Shown piece by piece: positions 37,954 through 47,706 of a DNA stretch of 64,000 nucleotides; positions within the stretch are counted from its first letter, which is position 1; every line of letters begins with the position of its first letter. Source of the DNA: Pseudoalteromonas sp. FUC4 (lineage in GTDB: Bacteria > Pseudomonadota > Gammaproteobacteria > Enterobacterales > Alteromonadaceae); assembly GCF_008370255.1 (NCBI RefSeq), contig NZ_SEUI01000002.1, positions 568,221 through 632,220 on the forward strand, read 5' to 3'. The position numbers were made by a program, and so were the translations under genes. The notes beneath the pieces are model-generated. The model saw nothing but the letters and a program-made list of their open reading frames with translations, searched no databases and was not told the DNA's origin.

Positions 37954-39048
37954 TTATTTTATTGGTGATGGCTGTTCATGTGGGCTTGAACGTAAATACT
38001 GTTTTGGTGCAGTCACTGTAGCGCCAAGCTCTGCAGCTGCATGCCACGGCCAATGCGGGTTATATAAAATACCACGCGCTAGTGCTACGCCATCGGCCTG
38101 CTGCTCGCTAATAATATCTTCGGCTTGTTGCGCCTGTGTAATTAAACCCACCGCTATAACAGGCATATTCACAGCTTCTTTTATGGTTGTTGCAAACGGT
38201 ACCTGAAAATTAGGTTTTACTGGTATTTGTTGCTCAGGGCTTAGGCCCGCCGTACTTACATGAATAAAATCACAACCGAGTTCATCAAGCGCTTTACTAA
38301 GCACTATCGATTGCTCTAAATCCCAACCGCCTTCAACCCAATCGGTTGCCGAGATACGCACACCTACCGCTTTATTACTAGGAAATACCGCTCTCACCGC
38401 TTTAAACACATCAAGCAATAAGCGCATTCTGTTTTCTAGGCTACCACCGTAGTTGTCATCACGCTTGTTTGAAAGTGGCGACAAAAATTGATGTAATAGG
38501 TAACCGTGCGCACCATGCAGCTCGATTAAATCAAGGCCGAGTTCATCTGCGCGTTTAGCTGCACTGACAAAGTCTTTAACTAGTGAATCTATGTCAGATT
38601 GGCTCATTGCCTTTGGTACTGGGCTGCTATCGTCGTACGCAATTGCAGAAGGGGCGAACGTTTGCCAGCCATTTACCTCATCAGGTGCAATGGCATCGCC
38701 ACCGTCCCATGGTTTTTCAGTTGATGCTTTGCGCCCGGCATGCGCTAACTGAATACCAATAGGCATAGGGCTGTATTGCCTTACTGCTTTTAGGCTTTTG
38801 TCTAGTGCTTGTTGAGTTTCGTTATTCCAAAGCCCTAAATCGCCGTAGCTAATACGCCCTTCTGGGTTAACAGCTGTTGCTTCTAAAATAAGTAATCCTG
38901 CACCACTTAAACTCAATTGGCCCAAATGAATGGTATGCCAATCGCTAGCAGCGCCATTGTTTGCTGAATACTGGCACATGGGTGCAATAATAATACGGTT
39001 ATCTAACGTTACTTTCCCAAGTGATAAAGGCGAAAATAGTTGGCTCAT
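37954..39048 (-). CDS. old-yellow-enzyme-type NADH:flavin oxidoreductase (NamA/YqjM-like)
   Basis: This 364-residue FMN TIM-barrel enzyme has APMCQYSA near residue 22, the Cys that distinguishes YqjM/NamA-type enzymes. It also has IQLAHAGRKA, ELHGAHGYLLHQF with the substrate-binding His pair, and a GVRIS strand. It reduces activated C=C bonds or xenobiotics with NAD(P)H. A single gene, with its own terminator. Confidence 0.92.
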   Translation of the reverse strand: MSQLFSPLSLGKVTLDNRIIIAPMCQYSANNGAASDWHTIHLGQLSLSGAGLLILEATAVNPEGRISYGDLGLWNNETQQALDKSLKAVRQYSPMPIGIQLAHAGRKASTEKPWDGGDAIAPDEVNGWQTFAPSAIAYDDSSPVPKAMSQSDIDSLVKDFVSAAKRADELGLDLIELHGAHGYLLHQFLSPLSNKRDDNYGGSLENRMRLLLDVFKAVRAVFPSNKAVGVRISATDWVEGGWDLEQSIVLSKALDELGCDFIHVSTAGLSPEQQIPVKPNFQVPFATTIKEAVNMPVIAVGLITQAQQAEDIISEQQADGVALARGILYNPHWPWHAAAELGATVTAPKQYLRSSPHEQPSPIK

Positions 39049-39526
39049 TGTTAATCCTTAAAAACACGCACAAAAAAGTGCGGACAAAACAAAAAAAAGA
39101 ATACGAAGCGGCAATCAAACACGCTCACTCAATAACTTAAACAGTTACTTATAATTCCGACTTAACACTCTTAATGGGGATAAAAACATACTTTAATAGT
39201 GCTGATAAAAGCATAACTAATGACATTATAAACTATCAATTTTAATGTAATAATTTGTTTAACGAGCACATCATAAAGCCATTTTTAAAAAATGAATGAC
39301 TATTTACCTTTAAACAAGAGTGTGATTTTTAACCTAGCTGTACCTAATAGTACTAAGCTATTGCTTATATTGCCTATTAACTAAATAAAACCCCTACAAA
39401 TAAACCATATTTATTCTATATAAGTGAATTAAAATTCAATTTAAATATTCCAAGCTACTTCACTCCCTGATAAACTGCTTAACTTAATTTACTAATGTAA
39501 AACATTTGAACTGGGGATCACTTTTT
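39049..39526. other. intergenic stretch between divergent OYE and TonB-receptor genes
   Basis: About 480 AT-rich bases with no gene found. It must hold both promoters; no operator or riboswitch could be recognised. GGGGATC just before 39527 is the likely ribosome site of the receptor. Confidence 0.5.
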
Positions 39527-41944
39527 ATGTTTAAACCAAGCTTGTTAACCTTGGCTATTTCGAGCGCTGTTTCCAGCGTATTTTTATTGCCTAATGCCGC
39601 ACTTGCTCAAGAAGAAGTTGCAGCTAAAAACAAATCACTCGAAGTAATCGAAGTTACAGCAACAAGGCGCAGCGGCTCTGTGCAAAATGCACCGCTAAAT
39701 ATTACAGCCCTTGATGCAGATATTATGAAAGATCAAAATATCAATGAGCTTGCCGATGTAGCGCGCTGGGTGCCTGGTTTAACAATTACCGATCAAGGTG
39801 GTCGCTCAGGCTCGCCTATTATTGTTCGTGGTTTAAATACAAACTCGTCTGGTCCATCGTCAGATGGCGGCACGGTATCTACTTACATTAACGAAATTCC
39901 GGTTTCGGTAGATATGCGCCTAGTAGATATTGAGCGTGTTGAAGTATTAATTGGGCCACAAGGCACCTTATATGGTGCAGGCACATTAGGCGGTGCAATT
40001 CGTTACATGCTTAAACAACCTGAGCTTGATTTTACATCGCTTGAAGTTTACGGCGACCTATTTCAAACAAAAGAAAGTGACTCTTTAGGTGGCGAAGGCG
40101 GTTTTATATTTAACCTGCCACTTATTGAAGACAAACTTGCAGTACGCGCCAGCTTAAACGTATATGAAGACCCTGGTTTTATCGATTACGGTTACGTAGT
40201 GCGCGAGCCTGGCGTATCGTTACCAGATCCTGATTGGAGCGACAGCTCAGCAGTTAACAACAATCTTAAAAATGTAAAAGATGCCAACGGCGAAACCACC
40301 ACAACAGGTCGTATTTCTGTTCGCTTTAAACCAAATGAATCGTTTGAAGGTACGCTTAACTACTTTTACCAAAACCAAGATAGCGAAGGCCGCTCGATTG
40401 TTCATTACAACAGCCTTAATGCAAACAACGGTTTAAGCGATGTAATAGGTAAATACGAATCAGCTTATCGCTTTGAAGAACCGCGCGAGAAAAAAGACCA
40501 ATTACTAAGCCTTGAACTAAAAGCCGACCTAGGTTTTGCAGAGCTAGTATCGGCAACCGGTATTTCGAGCTTTGATGCCGACGGTCAACGCGATCAAACA
40601 GACTTACTTATTCGTCTTGATTACGGCTATGAAGAATTCCCTTCGTTTTCAACATTTACCCGTGAAATAGACGAAGAAGATACCTTCACTCAAGAAATTC
40701 GCTTAGTGTCACAGAGCGACAGCGACTTTAACTGGATTGTGGGTGGCTTTTACAACAAAACAGAAACCGAAGCGTCAAGCAGAGAGTTTACTCCTGGGTT
40801 TGACCAATTCGCTGTTGATAACTTTGGTGGCGAGCAGCTAAGACCTGACTCATTAGAATACTTAGAGCTTACAAAAAGTACCGTCACTGAGTCTGCACTA
40901 TTTGGTGAAGTTGGCTACCAAGTTACCGACAAATTAGATGTGACCATTGGTGCCCGTTTTTATAAGTACGATATAGAGTCGCAAGCGGCTTTTGACTTCC
41001 CACTAGCAAATACATTGTATGGTGGAGTAGATCCTGACGAAATCACCGTTGCATACGAAAAAGACGAAGCAGGCGATAACGGTAACTTATTTAAATTTAA
41101 TGCTAAATACCAGTTTACTGACTCTGTAATGGGTTATGTAACTGTAAGTGAAGGTTTCAGAATTGGCGGCTCAAACGGTTTAGTGTCTTGCCCTGATCCA
41201 ATTGTTGAGGATCAACAAACCGGTTGTGGTAAACCTGACGAATTATTATATGAAGCCGACACTACAACAAACTACGAGCTAGGCTTTAAAAGTACATGGT
41301 TTAGAAGCCAGCTACACTTTAACGCCGCGTTATTTAACGTAGATTGGGATGATGCGCAAATTACAGGCGCTACTGATATAGGTCAATTAACGTACCTTTC
41401 AAACGCAGGCAGCGCGAATGCAAAAGGGATAGAAATTTCAACCCGTGCCATTTTATCTGACTCGTTTTCAGTTTACGCAACCTACGCTTACACAAAAGCA
41501 GAGCTAACATCAGACGCACCATTTTTGTTTAATGCCGATGGTACCGATGGCGCAGAAGACGGCGACCGTTTACCAGGCTCACCTGAAAATCAATTTTCGA
41601 TGGGTGTAAACTATCAAACAGACGTGTTTAACGACAAAACGCTTGATATTAACTACGGTTTAACTGCGCAAAGCGACGTGCTTTCAAGAGTAGGTCTTCG
41701 TGATAATGGCGAAACACTACCAGGTTACAGCTTAAGTAATATATCAGCTAAATTAACAGCTGATGCATGGTCAACTACCCTATATGTTGATAATCTATTC
41801 AACAAATACGCGGTTACATCCGTTCGTCGTTCAGATGCCGATATAACATCAGCAAATGGTGCCGACATACAACGTAACTACGGCCATTACATTAATCGCC
41901 CGCTTACGGTAGGTGTTAAATTTAACTACAAATTTGAAATATAA
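39527..41944 (+). CDS. TonB-dependent outer-membrane receptor
   Basis: From the ATG at 39527 it is 805 residues; the ORF may be read seven codons longer from TTG, but without support. The signal peptide is cleaved near ALA-QE (residue 28). A TonB-box-like EVIEVTATRR comes next, then the plug (PIIVRGLN, IERVEVLIGPQGTLYGAGTLGG-like segment) and a beta-barrel ending in F-x-I. No siderophore genes or Fur box are near. The substrate may be a carbohydrate, peptide or similar, and cannot be assigned. A TPR-sulfotransferase follows, a pairing often seen in Alteromonadales. Confidence 0.93.
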   Translation: MFKPSLLTLAISSAVSSVFLLPNAALAQEEVAAKNKSLEVIEVTATRRSGSVQNAPLNITALDADIMKDQNINELADVARWVPGLTITDQGGRSGSPIIVRGLNTNSSGPSSDGGTVSTYINEIPVSVDMRLVDIERVEVLIGPQGTLYGAGTLGGAIRYMLKQPELDFTSLEVYGDLFQTKESDSLGGEGGFIFNLPLIEDKLAVRASLNVYEDPGFIDYGYVVREPGVSLPDPDWSDSSAVNNNLKNVKDANGETTTTGRISVRFKPNESFEGTLNYFYQNQDSEGRSIVHYNSLNANNGLSDVIGKYESAYRFEEPREKKDQLLSLELKADLGFAELVSATGISSFDADGQRDQTDLLIRLDYGYEEFPSFSTFTREIDEEDTFTQEIRLVSQSDSDFNWIVGGFYNKTETEASSREFTPGFDQFAVDNFGGEQLRPDSLEYLELTKSTVTESALFGEVGYQVTDKLDVTIGARFYKYDIESQAAFDFPLANTLYGGVDPDEITVAYEKDEAGDNGNLFKFNAKYQFTDSVMGYVTVSEGFRIGGSNGLVSCPDPIVEDQQTGCGKPDELLYEADTTTNYELGFKSTWFRSQLHFNAALFNVDWDDAQITGATDIGQLTYLSNAGSANAKGIEISTRAILSDSFSVYATYAYTKAELTSDAPFLFNADGTDGAEDGDRLPGSPENQFSMGVNYQTDVFNDKTLDINYGLTAQSDVLSRVGLRDNGETLPGYSLSNISAKLTADAWSTTLYVDNLFNKYAVTSVRRSDADITSANGADIQRNYGHYINRPLTVGVKFNYKFEI

Positions 41945-41971
41945 TTTATAGTAATTTTTAAACAATGTTTT

Positions 41972-41998
41972 AAGGCTCAAATTTATTTGAGCCTTTTT
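41972..41998 (+). terminator. terminator of the TonB-dependent receptor gene
   Basis: AAGGCTCAA and TTGAGCCTT form a perfect 9-bp stem followed by T residues. It separates the receptor from the sulfotransferase gene. Confidence 0.83.
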
Positions 41999-42029
41999 AT
42001 TTTCTTTCACAAAATAATTACCAAAAACC

Positions 42030-43613
42030 ATGCAGCCAAATTTAAAGCAACTTCATCAAAGCGCAATACACTCCCTAAACCAAGGTAAAATAGAGCAAGC
42101 ACACAAAGCCCTAGTGGAGTTAGTTACACTCAAACCAGACTTTGCTGATGGGTACTTTTTGTTAGCTATGGTTAATTTAACTGTTGGGCAAATACACAAA
42201 GCAATAAAGCTCATCGAAAAAGCCCTCACCCTTGGCCAAAGTATTGAATACACCGCGCAACTTGCTAAATGTTACGCACTTACTGGCGAATTACAAAAAG
42301 CAAAAAACACCGCACTATCGGTGCCATTAAAGCAAATAACTAAAGCACTTGATGCCGACACACTCGGCGTTGCACTTACTCAAGCAGGCATTCACGAACA
42401 CGCACTTAACTACTTTGAGCGCGCGATTACACTGGCTACAGCAGCTAACAAAGCTCAACCCCCGTTTTACTATAACTACGGTGTAAGCGCTAAATTTTTA
42501 GGACTATTTGATAAAGCCCAACACGCTTTTGAAAATGCCATAGCGCTTAACCCGCTGCATCATCAAAGTCATTTTGCATTAAGTGATTTAACTAAAGTAA
42601 GTAAGCAAAACAACCATATTGAGCGCTTAAAAAACGTATTTGAGCAAGTAACGCACTCCGATGCAAAACTGCATATTGGCCATGCTTTAGCAAAAGAGTA
42701 TCAAGATATTGGTGAATATTCAGAGGCTTTTAACGCGCTGGAGCAAGGTAAAGTAGCAAAACGTGCTGTGCAGCCGTTTGACCATAAAAGCTCAACTGAA
42801 TTATTTGAACATATTAAACGCTTAAGTGAACAACACACACAAGCGCTAACACAAGGTAACCCAACGGCCGAACCTATTTTTGTATTAGGCATGCCCCGCT
42901 CTGGCACCACATTGGTTGAGCGTATTTTATCGAGCCACAGCGACGTGCAATCAGCCGGTGAATTACAAGACTTTGGCCTAAGTGTTAAAAAGCTGAGCCA
43001 AACACAAACACCCCATGTGCTCGACACTCAAACGCTCAGTAAAGCCTACGAGCTTGATTTTAATCAGCTTGGGTCAACCTATTTAAACGCAACACGCGTA
43101 ATAACAGGCAGCCATAAACACTTTATTGATAAGCTCCCGTTTAACTTTTTTTATATCGACTTAATAACCAAAGCACTGCCAAACGCCAAAATAATTTGTA
43201 TGCTGCGCGACCCAATGGACACCTGTATTGGCAACTACCGCCAATTATTTACTATAAATAACCCCTACTACGCGTACTCGCTCGATTTACTCGACACAGC
43301 AAAATTTTACAGCCGTTTTTACAACCTAATGCAGCACTTTTGCATGCAACACAGCAATATAAAATTAGTAAAATACGAAGACCTAGTCGCACAGCCCGAG
43401 CGGCAAATTAAAGAGTTAGTCAGCTTTTGTAACTTAGATTGGCAGGAGCAATGTATAGATTTTCACTTAAATACCGCACCAGTTTCTACTGCAAGCAAGG
43501 TACAAGTACGCCAACCACTTAACAACAAAGCAATTGGCCGTTGGAAAGCGTTTAAACTACATACAGAAGAAATTGAAGATTACTTTTTAAAGCAAAACAT
43601 CAGTTTTGAGTAA
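42030..43613 (+). CDS. TPR-containing sulfotransferase family protein
   Basis: This 527-residue protein has TPR-like helical repeats in the first ~270 residues (for example HSALNQGK-like HSLNQGKIEQAHKA near 14). A sulfotransferase domain follows, with the PAPS 5'-phosphate loop GMPRSGTTLVE near residue 289 and the 3'-phosphate segment KIICMLRDPMD near 389. The acceptor is unknown. It begins after the receptor's terminator, so co-expression is not certain. Confidence 0.88.
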   Translation: MQPNLKQLHQSAIHSLNQGKIEQAHKALVELVTLKPDFADGYFLLAMVNLTVGQIHKAIKLIEKALTLGQSIEYTAQLAKCYALTGELQKAKNTALSVPLKQITKALDADTLGVALTQAGIHEHALNYFERAITLATAANKAQPPFYYNYGVSAKFLGLFDKAQHAFENAIALNPLHHQSHFALSDLTKVSKQNNHIERLKNVFEQVTHSDAKLHIGHALAKEYQDIGEYSEAFNALEQGKVAKRAVQPFDHKSSTELFEHIKRLSEQHTQALTQGNPTAEPIFVLGMPRSGTTLVERILSSHSDVQSAGELQDFGLSVKKLSQTQTPHVLDTQTLSKAYELDFNQLGSTYLNATRVITGSHKHFIDKLPFNFFYIDLITKALPNAKIICMLRDPMDTCIGNYRQLFTINNPYYAYSLDLLDTAKFYSRFYNLMQHFCMQHSNIKLVKYEDLVAQPERQIKELVSFCNLDWQEQCIDFHLNTAPVSTASKVQVRQPLNNKAIGRWKAFKLHTEEIEDYFLKQNISFE

Positions 43614-43674
43614 AGGTTTTATAGCTTGGGAGTTATGTGTGAACTTAGAGATAGCGCACTTTGTGCCGGTGTAT

Positions 43675-43790
43675 GTCGGATAAGCGAAGCCATGCCATCC
43701 AACAAAGTGATGAATTCACCAGAGACAACCCAACTTACCGCGTTACTCTATATGACCTTTACGCTCAAAGCTGAACTCCGGCAAAGTGCC
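43675..43790. repeat. REP-like hairpin plus conserved tail, copy 3
   Basis: The hairpin GTCGGATAAGCG...CCATCCAAC at 43675-43703 is followed by ~87 bases matching 6433-6519 with few differences. A short ORF across it in the plus strand is part of the repeat, not a gene. Confidence 0.75.
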
Positions 43791-44102
43791 ACGAGCAACG
43801 CTTTGCAAAGCAGTAACAAAATAGTTAGCGAAAAATGAGCGAAAGCCAGCTGTTTTTGTCTGTTTAAGCAACTTGTATGGCGAACTTAAAACAGCAACCA
43901 TTCTTAATGGAACCACCCTATGAGCAAAATACCTAACCTCTTCCGCACTTAACTTATTGAAGTACTGATAATTAGTTTTAGGAACATGCTGGTCAATGAG
44001 ATCTGTTGGGTAAAACTCAATATTATTGTTAGACAGCGTTGAAAAACACTCAAAATCAATAAGGTAATCGATACTATCTACAGAGAACAGTATGAACTCC
44101 AC
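43743..44102 (-). CDS. doubtful hypothetical protein running into a repeat
   Basis: This 119-residue reading starts with GTG, has no strong ribosome site and no recognised domain. Its last ~16 codons lie in the REP-like repeat, so if it was once a gene its 3' end was replaced. It could be a truncated remnant. Confidence 0.25.
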   Translation of the reverse strand: MEFILFSVDSIDYLIDFECFSTLSNNNIEFYPTDLIDQHVPKTNYQYFNKLSAEEVRYFAHRVVPLRMVAVLSSPYKLLKQTKTAGFRSFFANYFVTALQSVARGTLPEFSFERKGHIE

Positions 44103-44543
44103 CTATTTTACAACGATTAATCTTGATAAACATATAAGGTGCGTCCGTATATATGGCTTTTTATTAAGAGAGCTACCCTCTAGCCTAAGATGTTTGCGCA
44201 CCTATTATCCTTATCGCTTTATCAGTCTATTATGACTTCTGAGCTAGACCGGTTTTAATAGGTTGCTCTTACCGTGTATGCTTCATCATTGTTGAAAATT
44301 GTGTAAAGCCCTTTTTCTGAATTAATGGGTTTTAATTTTTCATTCCGCCACTAACTGTTATTGTTCGTATTTAGTTTAATACCTCAAAATAACCCAAACA
44401 GTTCTAACTGTTTTATTTGCTAATACAATACAGGTTCTCTTAATACCTAATCGCTCTCTTAATTGTATTAGCCACTACAGTTAGCATTAAAATAGGTTGA
44501 GGTTTGTTCACTTATTTGACTTAGTACGTGTTCTAAAAGATAA
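44103..44543. other. gene-poor AT-rich stretch
   Basis: No intact gene is seen. The only structure noted is the inverted repeat AAACAGTT-CT-AACTGTTT near 44396-44413. Base use is unlike the dense coding on both sides, fitting decayed or acquired DNA. Confidence 0.4.
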
Positions 44544-44768
44544 AAAGTGCACTGTATACATTAAAATATAAGGCCGCGAGTACGTTGACAGAGAAAAAGG
44601 AAGAAAAACACCAAAAAGAAATTAGAAAGATAGCAGAGGCTACTGCAATTTCAGAAACTGTCTAAAGTGAAATGAAGAATACAGAGTATAAAAATTTACA
44701 GCAACTTTTAAGTACAGAAAGCTGAGTCTGTAGAAGCTGATGATTATAAAAAGGCGATACCTTGTTAA
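44544..44768 (+). pseudogene. remnant of a charged, coiled-coil-like coding sequence
   Basis: One frame reads TEKEEKHQKEIRKIAEATAI then a stop (44663-44665), continues SEMKNTEYKNLQQLLSTES, and after a one-base shift reads KAESVEADDYKKAIPC to a final stop at 44766-44768. The Lys/Glu-rich, coding-like character is kept across a stop and a frameshift, as expected for a decayed gene. The parent family is not recognised. Confidence 0.4.
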
Positions 44769-44850
44769 AAATAGCTGATAGATTAAAAACTAGAGTAAGA
44801 ATTTTACTCTAAAGGTTAAGCTCTACATACACCAATACATAGGTTAGTAA

Positions 44851-45156
44851 TCAATAAAGCGGCAATTTGTATTTAATATAAACTATACTCGCTTGTATCT
44901 TCATATCTTTCCAAGTATCAAACATTGTATTATCTTTGATAAAATAATCCCATTCACTACTAGAAAACAGCTCCTTTTCAGTTGAATACTTTGCAATTAA
45001 GCCACTTGCTAACTTCATGCATTCCAACGTTTTGAAGTAAGAGTGACATTTAATAAAATCGGGAACCATTAAAAAATCTAATGAAGTACTGTACTCAAAA
45101 ATATGACGGTGTACGTCCTCGATTAAGCTACTTAATAGCCGAAAATCATTTACCAA
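44851..45156 (-). CDS. hypothetical protein
   Basis: This 101-residue reading begins with TTG and has no recognised domain; it is helical and soluble in character (segments LECMKLASGLIAKY, SSSEWDYFIKDN). Its neighbourhood is decayed DNA, so it may be a partial gene. An internal ATG is possible. Confidence 0.35.
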   Translation of the reverse strand: MVNDFRLLSSLIEDVHRHIFEYSTSLDFLMVPDFIKCHSYFKTLECMKLASGLIAKYSTEKELFSSSEWDYFIKDNTMFDTWKDMKIQASIVYIKYKLPLY

Positions 45157-45278
45157 ACCTAAAACTCCATTTATGCGTAAATCTATGCATCTAGTACTAA
45201 TTTAGCTAGTTGCTCCATTATTTCCCACATAATACCATCTTTATATGACATTTAATTACTAGCGATTATAGAGCCTGC

Positions 45279-46217
45279 CTAGTAACTAAATTTATTTCTC
45301 CCTGATTGCTTGGACATATATAATTTGTCATCTGCTATTTGGAATGTGTCAACATGATCTTCTGAGCTTTTCAACGTTGCTATTCCGGCACTAACACTCA
45401 GATGTTTAAATGATGAGGCACTATTTACTATATTCAATGCCGCTATATTTTTAATTATATTCTCAGTTACTAATATTGCACCTTTCAGATCAGTGTATGG
45501 CAGAACTACGGCGAATTCTTCCCCGCCATAACGAGCAACAAAATCTTGAGGTCTTTTTAAAGTATCTTTAATGGTTTGCGCGACGATTTTTAGTGCGCTG
45601 TCACCTTCTAAATGGCCATATATGTCATTAAACTGTTTAAAAAGATCAATATCGATAACGATAAGAGCGTAATCACTTTTATCTCGCTTGGCATTTAAAT
45701 CAATCTTCTCGTAATGAATATCGAAATAACGACGATTATAAATCTCAGTCAAACTATCTAAAAAAACTAACTCCAGTAACCTATCCCTTTGCATCTTAAG
45801 CGTTAAATGCGCTTTAACCCTGTTAAACACAGTTTTATTCGTGAAAGGTTTCCTAATAAAATCAACCCCACCAACTTCCCAGCAAAAATCTTCATGTTCG
45901 AAAAAAGAAGTGATAAAAATAACGGGTGTATCTTTGATATGGGGTAAGCTTTTAAGGTGCTTACAAGTTTCAATTCCGTCAATACCACCCATTTGTATAT
46001 CCAGTAAAATCAAGTCAGGAGTAGTATTTTGGCAACATTCAATTGCTTCTTCTCCACTCATTGCAACTTGAGTCATGAAGTGCGTGGAAAGTATAGCTTC
46101 GAGCAAGTGAATATTTAGCAGTTGGTCTTCAATAATTAATACGTTCATTCTAGATAGGGCATCGTCTAGAGTTTCATTATTAATATCAGAAAACTCCACT
46201 GGACTTAAGTTCAACAT
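45279..46217 (-). CDS. response-regulator diguanylate cyclase (REC-GGDEF)
   Basis: This 312-residue protein has a receiver domain with E30-D31, phospho-acceptor D73 (LLDIQMGG) and K123 (RKPF). The GGDEF domain has intact G231-GEEF235 and DIDLFKQFND. Phosphorylation should drive dimerisation and c-di-GMP synthesis, as in PleD/WspR-like proteins. AAGGAAATAA precedes the start. No cognate kinase is next to it. Confidence 0.93.
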   Translation of the reverse strand: MLNLSPVEFSDINNETLDDALSRMNVLIIEDQLLNIHLLEAILSTHFMTQVAMSGEEAIECCQNTTPDLILLDIQMGGIDGIETCKHLKSLPHIKDTPVIFITSFFEHEDFCWEVGGVDFIRKPFTNKTVFNRVKAHLTLKMQRDRLLELVFLDSLTEIYNRRYFDIHYEKIDLNAKRDKSDYALIVIDIDLFKQFNDIYGHLEGDSALKIVAQTIKDTLKRPQDFVARYGGEEFAVVLPYTDLKGAILVTENIIKNIAALNIVNSASSFKHLSVSAGIATLKSSEDHVDTFQIADDKLYMSKQSGRNKFSY

Positions 46218-46444
46218 TTATTTCCTTTGTAATAAGCATTACACAGTAATATTAAGTAAGCTTATTATTCGCATCACTGCTTTATTCGTTTAATTGATTG
46301 CTACTTTAATGTAAAAATCAACATTATGCTAGAATGTAGTGGTCAATAAAATTTGCAGATACTCAGTACTTTAACAAACCTTTGCTATATACCAAGCTGA
46401 AGGGTAACTCCAACAGCATACTATTTTGCGATTATAAGAGCTTG

Positions 46445-46990
46445 TTATTCTGTTTTTAAAACCAACCCTTTTGATTGGGCAAATATTACTAGCGCAAATA
46501 CTATTTCGGTTATCCCGACAATAAAGGCGCCGATTACAAAATTGGCATTTAATATAATACACAACATGCCAAAAAACATAAGCAAAGCACCTAAAATCCA
46601 ATAGATTTTCATGCCATATAAGGTGTTAAAAATTAAATAGCGAACACCAATTATCATCAGCATGATTGGATAAAACCATTCAGCTTGAATTTTTGCTACG
46701 TAAAAAGCTAAAAACAAACCAACAAATAAAATAATAGTGCTTTCTAAGGCCAATCTACCTAATGGGTTTTTAGGGTCATGATTGCCAGAGCGTTTAAGCG
46801 CTTTTGAAAGTAGCATGGCTAAAGGATGTATAGACATACCACCAAAAAATAAAGTAAGCATACTCGATTGATTTGAATGCAGTAATGCAACAAAGCCAGC
46901 TATACACAAAACCAAGCCAGACACTAATACACCGGTTCCACCACCGAAGTATGCGAGGTTCATATTTTGTTGCGCATCTTCAAACTTCAT
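46445..46990 (-). CDS. multi-pass membrane protein of unknown function
   Basis: This 181-residue protein has about five to six membrane helices and a short hydrophilic start (MKFEDAQQNM). It may belong to the DUF7010 group, which has no known function. It lies 55 bases from the next gene on the same strand, possibly co-transcribed. Confidence 0.6.
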   Translation of the reverse strand: MKFEDAQQNMNLAYFGGGTGVLVSGLVLCIAGFVALLHSNQSSMLTLFFGGMSIHPLAMLLSKALKRSGNHDPKNPLGRLALESTIILFVGLFLAFYVAKIQAEWFYPIMLMIIGVRYLIFNTLYGMKIYWILGALLMFFGMLCIILNANFVIGAFIVGITEIVFALVIFAQSKGLVLKTE

Positions 46991-47045
46991 AAAAATCCTT
47001 AATTTTAGAAATATCCCTAATTTAATATTATCGCATCGTTATTAG

Positions 47046-47450
47046 TTACAAATCGTTACTCGAATACACACTTAAAATAGGAAATTTATAATCGGCAAAT
47101 GATACAGTAACCGATTGTGTTTCGTTGCCTTTAAAACCGAGTTTAAATTCCATTGGCATGAATCGGCTGCCGTCAGCAAAAAGCGCAAGTAAGTGCTCCT
47201 CGCCTAATTCTCGATTGCCCGACGATAAGTTAGTTAGCGTTATAACAGCCCAGCGTTCGCCCTCTTCATTGCTCATTAATACATAATTGACGATTTTAAA
47301 ATCCCCTTTTTTAGGGGTTATGTTGCTATCGTTTGCAAACGATAAGTGCATGCTATTTGGTACTGCACGGTCAACATTTAGCGCTTTGATAGAATCGGCT
47401 TGGGTTGCCCACGAAAGCACCAATAAAATGATCACTAAGGCTTTATTCAC
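47046..47450 (-). CDS. exported protein of unknown function
   Basis: The start is set to GTG at 47450 because AAAAAGGAACTAACA precedes it and the signal peptide then begins directly. This gives 134 residues, cleaved near TQA-DS. An upstream TTG extends it by 17 codons without support. The mature part looks beta-rich (WAVITLTNLSSG, MEFKLGFKGN). No family recognised. Confidence 0.6.
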   Translation of the reverse strand: MNKALVIILLVLSWATQADSIKALNVDRAVPNSMHLSFANDSNITPKKGDFKIVNYVLMSNEEGERWAVITLTNLSSGNRELGEEHLLALFADGSRFMPMEFKLGFKGNETQSVTVSFADYKFPILSVYSSNDL

Positions 47451-47706
47451 TGTTAGTTCCTTTTTATTACCAAGTAACATACCTAGTAAATTACATAACA
47501 ATAACTGTTTAAATTATATTCGCACTCCATACCTATTATGTAAACAAACAATCATCGCAATTTTACCCAGCGCTTTGGCTGCGCCACTACAGACTAAGCG
47601 CTCATTCAGTGTGCTTGCGCTACTTTGGGGTAATAACGAGTGATAAGAGTAAATAATTCAAAGCTAACTTAAAGTAAAAAGCGCGATTAAATAGGAGTAT
47701 AAACGT

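Noticed and set aside
39185..39210. Shared TAATAGTGCTGAT with 63490
   Set aside because: A 13-base match in 64 kb is expected by chance, and there is no inverted or operator structure around it.
43626..43838. Plus-strand reading of 70 residues
   Set aside because: It lies over the REP-like repeat and its tail, which recurs at 6401 without an equivalent gene; no ribosome site.
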